Source: Holophagae bacterium (GTDB taxonomy: Bacteria; Acidobacteriota; Holophagae; Acanthopleuribacterales; Acanthopleuribacteraceae). Taken from it: 64,000 nt of DNA. The stretch is from NCBI GenBank assembly GCA_030429565.1, contig JAUIFE010000015.1:124001-188000 (forward strand). Reading direction: 5' to 3'. This document shows, one piece after another, positions 37,950-46,620 of this stretch. Position numbers and translations under genes: made by a program. Under the pieces are notes generated by a model that was not told where the DNA came from, ran no database searches, and worked only from the letters and a program-made list of their open reading frames with translations. Numbering within the stretch: position 1 is the first letter of the stretch; each line of letters begins with the position of its first letter.

Positions 37950-39410
37950 CTAGGCCTTTTCGCCGGTTTTGTTTGACGCAACACCATTGGCCGACGACGA
38001 CGGCAACAGCATCTCAAAACCCAAACCCCGTGGTTCCACCGCAAAACACCGAATCGAACCGCCTTGGGCGCTCACCAACGATTTGACGATACTCAGCCCC
38101 AGCCCCGAACCACCGCTCTCTTGGCCGCGGGCGCGATCCACCCGGTACAAGCGCTCGAACAAATGCGGCAAATCGACGGCGGGCACGCCTGGCCCGTTAT
38201 CGGTAAAGGTCAGCGCCACTCGGTCCCCTTCTGCCGGCGCCAAGCGCAACGTCAGCATTAATCCCGTCGGCATCGCCTGCAGCGCATTGGCAATCAAATT
38301 ATCCACCATTTGGTTCAGACGATTGGGATCCAACACCACCAAGCAAGCCGGACCCGACAAGGTCCATTGGAAACGCTCGCCGAGCGCGGCCGCCGCCAAG
38401 CGCTGCGACAATGCCGCCTTGAGGTCGAACACTTGAAGCTGGAGCACCAACTCGCCCGCGTCAAATCGGTTCAACAACGCGAGATCTTCCACAATGCGCG
38501 CCAAATGACCAAGCTGGTCGGCGGTGAATTCAACCAAGGCGCGGTGATCGTCAATCAAACCGTCTTGGTAGGCCTCAATGCGACCCGAAACATTGGTGAG
38601 CGGGGTGCGCAGTTCGTGGGCAATATCGGCCACCATCCGTTTGCGTGTCGCCTCGTTCTCAGCGAGCCGCGCCACCGCCGCGTTAAACGCCTGGACCAAT
38701 CGACCGACCTCGTCATGACGTCGCGGTTGGCTGATCGGTGCCGGTAAACGATGGGCAATTAAGTCGCCGGCCGCCGCTTCGATACGGCGCAACGGCGACA
38801 ACCTGTAGCGAATGAAAAGAACGAAAAACACAATCACGGCGGCATAAAACACGCCAAAGATTTCGAAGTGATGGCGCAAGCCGTCGAACAAAATCGGCCG
38901 AAATTTGGGGACATCCTTCAATTGTGGGCGAGGAATCAACAAAAGGTACAACCAAGTTCCGTCGGCACGCGGCAGAAGACGGTAAGGCAGCATGTGGAAA
39001 ATCAAAATGAAATCAAAGCGCTCCCCGATTGAACTGGTGGTTACCACGAAATAGGACGGATCAGGCTCCTTGCGCACCAGCTCGACAAGACTATCGGCCG
39101 GCGTGGTCTGCGCCTGTAAACGAAAGGTTTCGTCCACCAATAACAGCACCCGATCCGGGGCAAGGTGTGGCTGCAGTCTTTGTAAAAACGCGTCGCAGGC
39201 ATCTCGATCAACCGGTAGCGGGGTGGCCGGCAGGTGGGTGTCCAAATCAGACAGCTCGGCTTCGTACTCAAAGTGCGGGCCCACCAGGTTGATGAAATGA
39301 CCGCGCTGATGGATCCAGCCCGTCAAACTCACCGTCGCCGAGAGGATCGCCACAAAAATCAGACTGAGCTGCACGTCGAGCCGCTGCCAACCCTTCACGG
39401 TTTCACCCAC
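37950..39410 (-). CDS. Sensor histidine kinase
   Basis: A 486-residue membrane sensor kinase. Membrane helices at about 13-32 and 183-201 bracket a periplasmic sensor region of about 150 residues without recognised domain. A HAMP-like linker (about 202-255) leads to the HisKA domain with phospho-acceptor His265 in DIAHELRTPLTN. The HATPase domain has the N box (LIANALQAMP), G1 (FTDNGPGVP) and G2 (GSGLGLSIVKSL). All motifs are intact. Its start overlaps the response-regulator gene by 16 bases, so the two form a coupled pair. The stimulus is unknown. Confidence 0.95.
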   Translation of the reverse strand: MGETVKGWQRLDVQLSLIFVAILSATVSLTGWIHQRGHFINLVGPHFEYEAELSDLDTHLPATPLPVDRDACDAFLQRLQPHLAPDRVLLLVDETFRLQAQTTPADSLVELVRKEPDPSYFVVTTSSIGERFDFILIFHMLPYRLLPRADGTWLYLLLIPRPQLKDVPKFRPILFDGLRHHFEIFGVFYAAVIVFFVLFIRYRLSPLRRIEAAAGDLIAHRLPAPISQPRRHDEVGRLVQAFNAAVARLAENEATRKRMVADIAHELRTPLTNVSGRIEAYQDGLIDDHRALVEFTADQLGHLARIVEDLALLNRFDAGELVLQLQVFDLKAALSQRLAAAALGERFQWTLSGPACLVVLDPNRLNQMVDNLIANALQAMPTGLMLTLRLAPAEGDRVALTFTDNGPGVPAVDLPHLFERLYRVDRARGQESGGSGLGLSIVKSLVSAQGGSIRCFAVEPRGLGFEMLLPSSSANGVASNKTGEKA

Positions 39411-40072
39411 TTGTAACCCATACCGTAAACGGCTGAAATACCGTGTTGCTCCATACCGGCACGGGTCAGTTTTCGGCGCAGATTGTGAATGTGAACATCG
39501 ACCGTGCGGTCGGCCACACCACTGGGCTCCTCAAAACCAATCACCGCGAGTTGATCGCGCGAAAACACGCGCTCCGGCGCCTGAATCAAAGCCACCAACA
39601 AACGGTACTCGGTGCGCGTCAGGCCCAGATCTCGATCCGCGTGAAAAATGCGCCGGCCGGCCGCGTCAATGCGCAGCGGTCCGATGTCCTGGTATCGTGC
39701 CGGCGCCCGCCGGCGTCGCAAATGGGCCTTCACCCGCGCCACGAGCTCCTTATTGTTATAGGGTTTTTTGACGTATTCGTCGGCACCACAATCCAAGCCC
39801 TGCACCAAGTCGCCTGATTCCACCCGTGCCGTCAGCATGATGATCGGCACATCAACCGTCTCACGAATTTGCGCACATACCGCGAACCCGTCTAAATCGG
39901 GTAACATCACGTCGAGAATCACCAAATCGAAGGCACCCTGTTTGGCCAGCGCGACCGCCGCCGCACCCGAAGCCGTGACGGTACAGACAAATCCCTGGTG
40001 TTCCATGTACAAACAAATATTGCGCGCCGTTTCCGGGTTGTCTTCCACGATGAGGAGTTGGATCTGCTGCAA
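39395..40072 (-). CDS. OmpR/PhoB-type response regulator
   Basis: A 225-residue response regulator. The receiver domain has the acidic pair at Glu10/Asp11, phospho-acceptor Asp54 in VILDVMLPDLDGF and the conserved lysine in YVKKPYNN. A winged-helix DNA-binding domain (about 125-225) follows, with LTRTEYRLLVALI and RTVDVHIHNLRRKL. The start is put at TTG 40072, since AGGGGG lies four bases before and the product begins just ahead of the first strand; GTG at 40090 is an alternative. It is the first gene of the pair with the kinase, and diverges from the metallo-beta-lactamase-fold gene, which could be a target (inference only). Confidence 0.94.
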   Translation of the reverse strand: MQQIQLLIVEDNPETARNICLYMEHQGFVCTVTASGAAAVALAKQGAFDLVILDVMLPDLDGFAVCAQIRETVDVPIIMLTARVESGDLVQGLDCGADEYVKKPYNNKELVARVKAHLRRRRAPARYQDIGPLRIDAAGRRIFHADRDLGLTRTEYRLLVALIQAPERVFSRDQLAVIGFEEPSGVADRTVDVHIHNLRRKLTRAGMEQHGISAVYGMGYKWVKP

Positions 40073-40239
40073 ACGGCCCCCTTTCAACACGGCGTTGCCG
40101 CTGGATCACGGCACAGCGACAACGAAATCCTAATCGCCAACTAATAAGAAAACGTTAACACGAAGGATTTTTGAGTTGCTCACCACTTACCATGGTGGGC
40201 GGCGATCAGCAGGCACCGACCACGGTTGTGGGAGGTTCC

Positions 40240-41178
40240 ATGCGCAAACATTGGCTAAAAATGAGTGCCGCACTTTTACTCGCCGTCACCCTGTTCGTGA
40301 TTTATGCCTTCCAGCCGCTCGCCATTCCCAAGCGGGCGCGTTTCCAGGTTGATTGGAACCAGGTCCGACGATTGGCTCGCGCTCAAGACGCGCTCCTACC
40401 GACCCAACTCAACGCCTTACTGACCGCCTGGAACAAAACCAAGGAATGCCTCATTTTGGCGGACGGCGGTTTCGACGACCACGAACTGCCCACCTACGCC
40501 TACCAAATCGTGCTCCCAGATCGCACGATCATCATTGATCCGGTCGTCGACCACGCAACGGCCGTCGCGCTTTTCCCCACCGCCAAAGGTTTCCCCGAAG
40601 CCTTTACGCAAATGCAAACAGCCATGCGCGAAGCCGCCGTCATCGCCCTAACCCACGAACATTTCGACCATGCCGCCGGTATTCCGCGTTCGCCCTATTT
40701 GGCGGAAATCACAGACCGGATCGTGATGACGCGCGAGCAACTGAGCAACAGCCGCGATCTCGACATGGCCGGCTTCCCAAGCGAATTGCGCCAAAGCCTG
40801 GCCCCGCTGGAATACGACCGCTACCACCTCTTGGCGCCGGGCGTCGTCTTGATCAAAACCGGCGGCCATACGCCAGGTTCACAGATGGTGTTTGTCCAGC
40901 TCGCCGACGGCCGCGAAATTTTATTGGTCGGCGACTTGGCCTGGCACAGCGACAATATCAACCTGCCCCTGGGTCACCCACGTTTCATCCACTGGATCGG
41001 CCGTGAGGACGGTGCACGTATGGCCGACCTGCTGCGGTTCCTCAACGATCTTGCGCAAACCCAGCCGACCATCAACCAAGTCGTCGCCCACGACGGCGAT
41101 CAAATGGCCTATTACGTGGCCACGGGTTTAATCGGCGACCGGTTCCAATTAAAGCAAACACAGGTCGTCCCGAATTAA
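40240..41178 (+). CDS. Membrane-anchored metallo-beta-lactamase-fold hydrolase
   Basis: A 312-residue protein with an N-terminal hydrophobic segment (about 7-25) that exports or anchors it. The MBL fold is shown by the T-H-E-H-F-D-H motif (138-144), GGHTPGS further on, the bridging aspartate region LLVGDLAWHSDN and a late histidine in VVAHDGD. All zinc ligands seem present. Substrate unknown; MBL-fold proteins include lactonases, phosphodiesterases and glyoxalase-like enzymes. GGGAGG lies before the ATG at 40240. The gene is divergent from the two-component pair with about 170 bases between. Confidence 0.87.
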   Translation: MRKHWLKMSAALLLAVTLFVIYAFQPLAIPKRARFQVDWNQVRRLARAQDALLPTQLNALLTAWNKTKECLILADGGFDDHELPTYAYQIVLPDRTIIIDPVVDHATAVALFPTAKGFPEAFTQMQTAMREAAVIALTHEHFDHAAGIPRSPYLAEITDRIVMTREQLSNSRDLDMAGFPSELRQSLAPLEYDRYHLLAPGVVLIKTGGHTPGSQMVFVQLADGREILLVGDLAWHSDNINLPLGHPRFIHWIGREDGARMADLLRFLNDLAQTQPTINQVVAHDGDQMAYYVATGLIGDRFQLKQTQVVPN

Positions 41179-41493
41179 GCCGTACACCACAGCCGAAACT
41201 CGCGCATTGCAATCGGCCATAGCGGCCGCCGGCGTCAGGTGCAATGCTTTCGCGTAGCCAAAGCCTGGGTCAACTCATGGTGAAAATATGCGGCGTCCTC
41301 AGCACGCGCCAGGCTATGGCCTATCACCGTGGATCGCTACCGCGAACACGACACACCACATGATAAGCGCGGTATTAGGGCGTATCGACACCGAAAAGGT
41401 CACGGCGCGTGCTGGAAAAACCCCGCACCCGCTGGAGCGGGATCGCTTGATCGGCCCGCCAAGGAACAGGTCGGCGCAAAGCGAAGCGGCGAT
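41179..41493. other. Intergenic region between convergent genes
   Basis: About 315 bases between the MBL-fold gene and the DUF2270-like gene. No T-tailed hairpin was found; small frames look random. Nothing else could be supported. Confidence 0.4.
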
Positions 41494-42372
41494 TTAAAAG
41501 TCAGGGATTTTGTCCATGGTGCGGGTGTCGTCAAGCCAGTAATCGGAATCTTGCGAATGGGACGGCGGCACCAGCCAGATGATCGCGAAGAGCGAGGCGT
41601 AGAGTACAAACACGAGAAAAAAGGCGACTTGCCAGGGGACCGGCCCAAAAGCCATGCGGTCGAACCAAAATTCGCTGTCGACCTCGGGATGCCACACCAA
41701 TTTGACGACCCAGGCAAAAAGCAGCGTGACAAACAGGGGCAGGTAATTGCGCACCAAGCGGGCGCGCACCGCTTGCAAATAGGTAATTTTGAAACGGGGA
41801 TGAATCAGGTCCTCGGCGACCAGTTGCCCCCAATTATGTTCACGGCTACTGAGGTCGCGGCGCAGGATGGGGCCGTAAAAGTTTTCTTCGATCATGCGCA
41901 ATCGGGTGCGCCACACGTCAAAAAAGCGGAAGCGGCGCGCTTCCAAAGTAAGGAAATGGAGCACGAGAAACATGCCGAGGATCATGCTGCCATGGGTGTG
42001 CTCACGCACACCGAAAGCAAAGGAGAGCAGGCCCATGGTCGCGATAATCGCCCAGTTGGTGCTGGTATCGAGGCGCAACCGCCAGGTGTTGGCGCGGTTG
42101 AGTTCGCCGCGATAGAAGTGGACCATGGCGGAGATGTACTCGCTGCGGGTGAGCGGATATTCTTCGAAGGCACCGCGCGCCTTGGCTTCTTCGGTATAGT
42201 CGATGAGCTCTTCGGAATTCTCAAACATTTCGTGGTCGTAGGGTTCGTTCATTTTCGGCTCGACCTCGCCGGCGGCGGTGGACCAAACAGGCCGTTGGGC
42301 GGCTTCTTGTTCTTCGATACGGGGCTCATTCGCCGACGGTGTCGGTGAAGAGCGATGGGGATGTTGCGACAA
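41494..42372 (-). CDS. DUF2270-like integral membrane protein
   Basis: A 292-residue protein. The N-terminal 75 residues are acidic and soluble. The conserved DUF2270 segment begins with SAMVHFYRGELNRANTWR and RLDTSTNWAIIATMG. Membrane helices lie at about 107-127, 130-146, 210-230 and 243-268. Function unknown for the family. The start is TTG at 42372 with GGAGGG seven bases before. tRNA-Arg starts about 230 bases away on the opposite strand. Confidence 0.85.
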   Translation of the reverse strand: MSQHPHRSSPTPSANEPRIEEQEAAQRPVWSTAAGEVEPKMNEPYDHEMFENSEELIDYTEEAKARGAFEEYPLTRSEYISAMVHFYRGELNRANTWRLRLDTSTNWAIIATMGLLSFAFGVREHTHGSMILGMFLVLHFLTLEARRFRFFDVWRTRLRMIEENFYGPILRRDLSSREHNWGQLVAEDLIHPRFKITYLQAVRARLVRNYLPLFVTLLFAWVVKLVWHPEVDSEFWFDRMAFGPVPWQVAFFLVFVLYASLFAIIWLVPPSHSQDSDYWLDDTRTMDKIPDF

Positions 42373-42600
42373 AAGCAGCCCTCCTTTGCGGCGTAAACGG
42401 TGCCACGCGAGGCGCGAACGAATCGGCGCGAATTCCGAAAATAAGCAGCGTGAAGAGAATATTATCCCACAATCAGGGATCAGGTAGAAGCGAGTCCAGG
42501 ATTGAAGCCGGGTGGAAGTGGGCGGTAGGGGCCGACGAATTCACGCAAAAAAGAACATGGCACATTGGGACAAGTTTTGCTAAGCTTTGGTGTCAGTCAT

Positions 42601-42675
42601 GCCCCTGTAGCTCAGTGGATAGAGCACTGGCCTCCGGAGCCAGGTGCGATGGTTCGATTCCATCCAGGGGTACCA
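42601..42675 (+). tRNA. tRNA-Arg, anticodon CCG
   Basis: A 75-base tRNA with encoded CCA. Acceptor GCCCCTG pairs with CAGGGGT (the first pair is G-T), the D arm is GCTCAGTGGATAGAGC, the anticodon stem CTGGC/GCCAG encloses CTCCGGA giving CCG, and the T arm is TGGTTCGATTCCA. It reads CGG codons. Confidence 0.96.
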
Positions 42676-43133
42676 TGTGCCCGTTTCCGCAACATGCAAG
42701 CCGATCGAACGTGACGAGCGGCCGCACTGCATCGACGAGGACGGTGGCCTCCAAGCCCTTCTCCCCTATCGGAAACGTTTTTAGGTTGTGACCTGAGCAG
42801 ATGATAAAACCCAGGCAAAATTGTGGGGAGCCGCCCAGGCTAAAAGTCGGGTGAAGCGCATCGGTCACCGGCAGGACGGCGATCAAGCCGCACAATGCCA
42901 CCGGAAGTTTGACCTAGGCGGCTCCACGGAATGTTTACCTCGTTTTTTACATGTGCCATGGCCACAGCTCAGGCCGAGCTACCTTATCAGAGATCCCGTC
43001 GGGTGACCCTGTCGGCAAGCTGTTTTGTTCAGGTTTCCAAGCCGCCCGGCCCATTGTTCCGCCCAACGCACCCGCTGCCGCGCCCGAAGCGGCCGGAACC
43101 GTCCCACACTTTTACACTTGTCTAGGAGCTTCC
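42676..43133 (+). other. Long leader region of the DEAD-box helicase gene
   Basis: About 460 bases between tRNA-Arg and the helicase start. No coding frame was supported. Helicases of this type often have long structured leaders and respond to cold or RNA load, and some short inverted repeats are visible (CCCGTCGGG near 42998). No named riboswitch or leader class was recognised. The ribosome binding site AGGAGC lies at 43124-43129. Confidence 0.4.
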
Positions 43134-45197
43134 ATGGACACCTTTCAAGAACTGGGTTTCTCCGACCAGATTATGGAAAACCTCGCGGCTAAAGGCTACG
43201 ATCAGCCGACGCCGATCCAGGCGCAAGCAATTCCCGTCATCATTGACAAAAAAGACGTTGTCATTCAGTCCCAGACCGGCAGCGGTAAAACGGCGGCATT
43301 CGGCCTGCCGCTTCTCAACAACATTATGGACAACGTCCCAGCGGTCCAGTTCGTCATTCTGGTGCCGACTCGGGAACTCGCATCACAGGTCACCTCCGAG
43401 CTCACGTCGCTCGCCAAAGGCACCGACACCAAAATCGCCTCCATTTACGGCGGCGCCAACATGAAAAGCCAAATTACCGCCTTGCGTGAAGGTGCCCAGA
43501 TCGTGATCGGCACCCCCGGCCGTATCTTGGACCACCTCAAACGCCGCACGATGAGTTTCTCCATTGTGCGCGGCATCGTCCTCGATGAAGCCGACAAAAT
43601 GTTGTCGATGGGATTCATTCAAGATGTTCAACTCATCTTCAAGCACTTGCCGCGCCGCCGCCAAGTCATTATGAGTTCAGCCACCTTCCCTTACAGTGTT
43701 GAGAGCCTGATCCACCAGCACATGCTCGAACCCGAGCGCATCACCATGAGCGAAAGCGATATCGCGCCCAAGGAAATCGCGCACAAATTTGCCATGGTCG
43801 AAAACGCGGAAAAAGAACGCGCCTTGCTGGCCTTCTTGGAAAAAGAGAACCCCGAGATCAGCTTCATCTTCTGCAACACCCGCTCCGAGGTCAAATCGGT
43901 TCACTTATTCCTGGCCAAAGCCGGCGTCAACGCCGCGGGTTTGTCTTCCGACTTGAGCCAGAAACAGCGCGAGAAAACCCTCAACAAAATGCGTAACGGC
44001 CAGGTACAACACATGGTTTGTACCGATCTAGCCGCACGCGGTATCGACGTCCCCGCCGTTACCCACGTGTTTAACTACTCGTCGAGCGGCGACTCCGAAA
44101 CCTACGTCCACCGCACCGGTCGTACCGGCCGCGCCGGCAAGTCGGGCATCGCCATTTCTTTGGTTTCCAGCCTCGACTTGGCCGGCTTCCGCCAAGGTTT
44201 AAAAGTTAACAGCATCGACGCCGAAGAGATTCAGTTACCCACCGAAGAAGAAATTATCGACGGCCGTCTGGCCAACCACCTGTCTAAATTAGCCTCGATT
44301 GACTTTGCCAAAGACGCCGACATCGCCGACGAGTTCACGCAACTGGCGGCCCAACTCAGCGCCGAACAAGCCAAAAGCTTGTTGCCGTTGCTGCTCGAGA
44401 AATTCCTGCGCCCCACCTTTGTGGAAGACCCCACCAGTCAGTACCAAACCCTGCGTGACGGGGACCGCGAAGGCGAGGAAGGCGACGAAAACAGCGACGC
44501 CGAAGATTCACGCCCGCGCCGAAGCAAAGGCCGGGAACGTGGCGAACGCGGCGAGCGCGGACGGGGTCGTGACCGAGATCGCGGCCGTGGTCGGGATCGC
44601 GACAGAGATCGGGATCGTGGCCGAGGCCGAGGTCGTGGTCGAGATCGCGACAGAGATCGTGACCGCGACAGAGATCGTGACCGCGGACGGGACCGCGACG
44701 AACGCATGAATGATCGCCCGGAACGCGGCGACCGTCCCGAACACAGCGAACGTGGCGATCGACCCGAACGCAGCGAACGCACGGACCGACCCGAACGCAG
44801 CGAACGCACGGACCGTCCCGAACGCGGTGAACGTGGTGACCGACCCGAGCGCGCACCACGTGGCGAACGCCCATCGCGCGGCGAGCGCGGCGCATCCCGT
44901 GATCAAGACAGCAAAGCACCTTCACGCGGTGGCGGCAAATCCTTCACCACCGTTTGCCTGGCGCTCGGTCGCCAAGACGGGCTCGATCAAATGGACATCC
45001 AAAACATTCTCCGCCGCCAAGGTCGCGCCCGCATGGACGACATCGGCGAGATCTTCATGAAGGACCACGAGAGCTTCATTAACATTGGCTCCGGCTCCTT
45101 GCGTTCGGTTCTTTCGGCCGACGGCAAACAGTACAAATCGCACGAGCTTTTTATCTCCGAAAGCCCCGTGTCGTACGTGGACCAAGCGGGTAAATAA
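43134..45197 (+). CDS. DEAD-box ATP-dependent RNA helicase with Arg/Asp/Gly-rich tail
   Basis: A 687-residue RNA helicase of the CsdA/DeaD type. The Q motif (PTPIQAQ), Walker A GSGKT (49-53), DEAD (151-154), SAT and the helicase C motifs (LAARGIDVP, HRTGRTGRAG) are intact. After about residue 455 comes a low-complexity tail of about 140 residues made of R-G, R-D and later D-R-P-E-R-S/G-E-R units, likely disordered and RNA-binding. A final domain (about 600-680) resembles the DbpA RNA-binding domain, as in ALGRQDGLDQMDIQNIL. It probably remodels ribosomal or messenger RNA structure. The ATG at 43134 is chosen from AGGAGC and alignment with the family; the frame stays open 183 bases upstream. 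Confidence 0.93.
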   Translation: MDTFQELGFSDQIMENLAAKGYDQPTPIQAQAIPVIIDKKDVVIQSQTGSGKTAAFGLPLLNNIMDNVPAVQFVILVPTRELASQVTSELTSLAKGTDTKIASIYGGANMKSQITALREGAQIVIGTPGRILDHLKRRTMSFSIVRGIVLDEADKMLSMGFIQDVQLIFKHLPRRRQVIMSSATFPYSVESLIHQHMLEPERITMSESDIAPKEIAHKFAMVENAEKERALLAFLEKENPEISFIFCNTRSEVKSVHLFLAKAGVNAAGLSSDLSQKQREKTLNKMRNGQVQHMVCTDLAARGIDVPAVTHVFNYSSSGDSETYVHRTGRTGRAGKSGIAISLVSSLDLAGFRQGLKVNSIDAEEIQLPTEEEIIDGRLANHLSKLASIDFAKDADIADEFTQLAAQLSAEQAKSLLPLLLEKFLRPTFVEDPTSQYQTLRDGDREGEEGDENSDAEDSRPRRSKGRERGERGERGRGRDRDRGRGRDRDRDRDRGRGRGRGRDRDRDRDRDRDRDRGRDRDERMNDRPERGDRPEHSERGDRPERSERTDRPERSERTDRPERGERGDRPERAPRGERPSRGERGASRDQDSKAPSRGGGKSFTTVCLALGRQDGLDQMDIQNILRRQGRARMDDIGEIFMKDHESFINIGSGSLRSVLSADGKQYKSHELFISESPVSYVDQAGK
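44520..44895 (+). repeat. Low-complexity coding tract in the helicase tail
   Basis: Short repeats of CGNGAN and CGNGGN encode alternating Arg-Asp and Arg-Gly. They turn into 27-base units encoding D-R-P-E-R-S-E-R-T variants (two nearly identical in tandem around 44760-44820). The tract also yields long but spurious frames on the opposite strand. Confidence 0.88.
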
Positions 45198-45222
45198 ACC
45201 CACCTCGCCACGCACCTTTTCC

Positions 45223-45252
45223 AAAAGCCGACGCAACCGCGTCGGCTTTTTT
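45223..45252 (+). terminator. Rho-independent terminator after the helicase
   Basis: AAAAGCCGACGC and GCGTCGGCTTTT pair around a short loop and end in a T-run, 25 bases after the helicase stop. Confidence 0.92.
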
Positions 45253-45482
45253 GCGTTAAGGCACTTAGGACCGTCGCAAACACGCCCATGTGCCACCTTT
45301 TCAGACCCACATCCAACCCGCCGGCATTTAACAAAGATTCATTTCCGCCGGCGCACCAACAGCCCGGTTCGCGTTACAATGGCGTTAACGTTTTTTTATA
45401 GTTGAGACAGCGGCACTTGGCGCAACCCCAAGTGCCCACGGACCACTTCACAGGTAATGCACTTTAAAGGGAGGAAGTTTCC

Positions 45483-46541
45483 ATGACGAATTGGTACATT
45501 GCCGTCAACGGCCAACAAGAGGGCCCCTTCGATCAGGGCACCATGGTTCAAAAAATACGTGCGGGTCAAATCAACGACGGCACCTTGGTTTTCGGCGACG
45601 GCATGGCTAACTGGACGGCACTCAGCGAAGTACCGGCCTTAAAACAAGCAGCCGCCCAACCGGCGAGCGCACCGGCACCCGCCGCCGCACCCGCCCCAAC
45701 CGCCGCATCTTCGGGTGGCAGCGGCCTGGCTTCGTCCGCACGACCGCCCGCCAACTCCCATGAAATCGATTACGAGGTGTTCGGCAACGAAATGCAGTTT
45801 GTCGAAGTCGAACTGGATCCCGGTGAAACCGTCATCGCGGAAGCCGGCGCCATGATGTTCATGCAAAACGGCATTGAAATGGCCACCAAATTCGGCGACG
45901 GGTCCGAACCCGACAAAGGCTTACTGGGCAAGATGTTCGAAGGCGTCAAACGCAAAGTGACGGGCGAATCGCTGTTTATGACTTGGTTCACCAACGAGGG
46001 CCAAGGCAAAAAACGCGTCGCCTTTGGCGCACCCTATCCTGGCAAAATCATTCCCATCGATCTCTCCACCGTCGGTCACCGCCTCATCTGCCAAAAAGAT
46101 TCATTCCTGTGCGCCGCCATGGGCACCAAAATCGGCATTGCTCTGCAGAAAAAAATCGGGACCGGTCTGTTTGGCGGCGAAGGTTTTATCATGCAAAGCC
46201 TCGACGGCGACGGCATGGCTTTCGTCCACGCCGGCGGCACCATCGTTGAAAAAGAGCTGGGGCCCGGCGAATCGCTGCGCGTCGATACCGGCTGTATCGT
46301 GGCCTACACACAAAGCATCAACTACGACATCACCATGGTCAAAGGCCTGAAGTCGATGTTTTTTGGCGGTGAAGGTCTGTTTTTCGCCACCGTCACCGGC
46401 CCCGGTAAAGTATGGCTGCAAAGCCTGCCGTTCTCCCGTCTTGCCGAACGCATCTACGCGGCGGCACCGCAAACCGGCGGACGCACCCAGGGTGAAGGCT
46501 CCATTCTCGGCGGCATTGGCGACATGTTAAGCGGCGACTAA
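45483..46541 (+). CDS. GYF_2-domain protein fused to an AIM24/TIGR00266-type domain
   Basis: A 352-residue protein without signal peptide. Residues 1-58 are a GYF_2-like domain (WYIAVNGQQEGPFDQGTM, then WTALSEVPAL). An Ala/Pro-rich linker (about 58-95) connects to an AIM24-like beta domain (about 100-345) with YEVFGNEMQFVEVELDPGE, EAGAMMFMQNGIE, FGGEGFIMQSLDGDG and GPGKVWLQSLP. AIM24-type proteins in bacteria have no settled role. GGGAGGAAG lies before the ATG at 45483. A terminator separates it from the convergent dehydrogenase gene. Confidence 0.9.
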   Translation: MTNWYIAVNGQQEGPFDQGTMVQKIRAGQINDGTLVFGDGMANWTALSEVPALKQAAAQPASAPAPAAAPAPTAASSGGSGLASSARPPANSHEIDYEVFGNEMQFVEVELDPGETVIAEAGAMMFMQNGIEMATKFGDGSEPDKGLLGKMFEGVKRKVTGESLFMTWFTNEGQGKKRVAFGAPYPGKIIPIDLSTVGHRLICQKDSFLCAAMGTKIGIALQKKIGTGLFGGEGFIMQSLDGDGMAFVHAGGTIVEKELGPGESLRVDTGCIVAYTQSINYDITMVKGLKSMFFGGEGLFFATVTGPGKVWLQSLPFSRLAERIYAAAPQTGGRTQGEGSILGGIGDMLSGD

Positions 46542-46567
46542 CCGCGCCCATGAGCCTCTAAAAACGC

Positions 46568-46603
46568 AAAAAGCCGGAAAGCATTAAACTTTCCGGCTTT
46601 TTT
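46568..46603. terminator. Bidirectional terminator between convergent genes
   Basis: AAAAAGCCGGAAAG and CTTTCCGGCTTTTTT pair around an eight-base loop, with A/T runs that fit both strands. It separates the AIM24-like gene and the LKR-like gene. Confidence 0.92.
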
Positions 46604-46620
46604 CGTGTGGGGTGTTAGTG

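Noticed and set aside
41329..42348. 339-codon frame opposite the DUF2270-like gene
   Set aside because: The opposite strand encodes a protein with clear family signature and membrane helices; this frame has neither domain nor ribosome binding site.
42951..43020. Possible SAM-type riboswitch in the helicase leader
   Set aside because: A few motif-like words (CTTATCAGAGA, GGGTGACCC) are present but the conserved core and pairing order of known classes are not.
44356..44925. Histidine/arginine- or serine-rich frames opposite the helicase tail
   Set aside because: They are translations of the low-complexity Arg-Asp/Arg-Gly repeat on the wrong strand.
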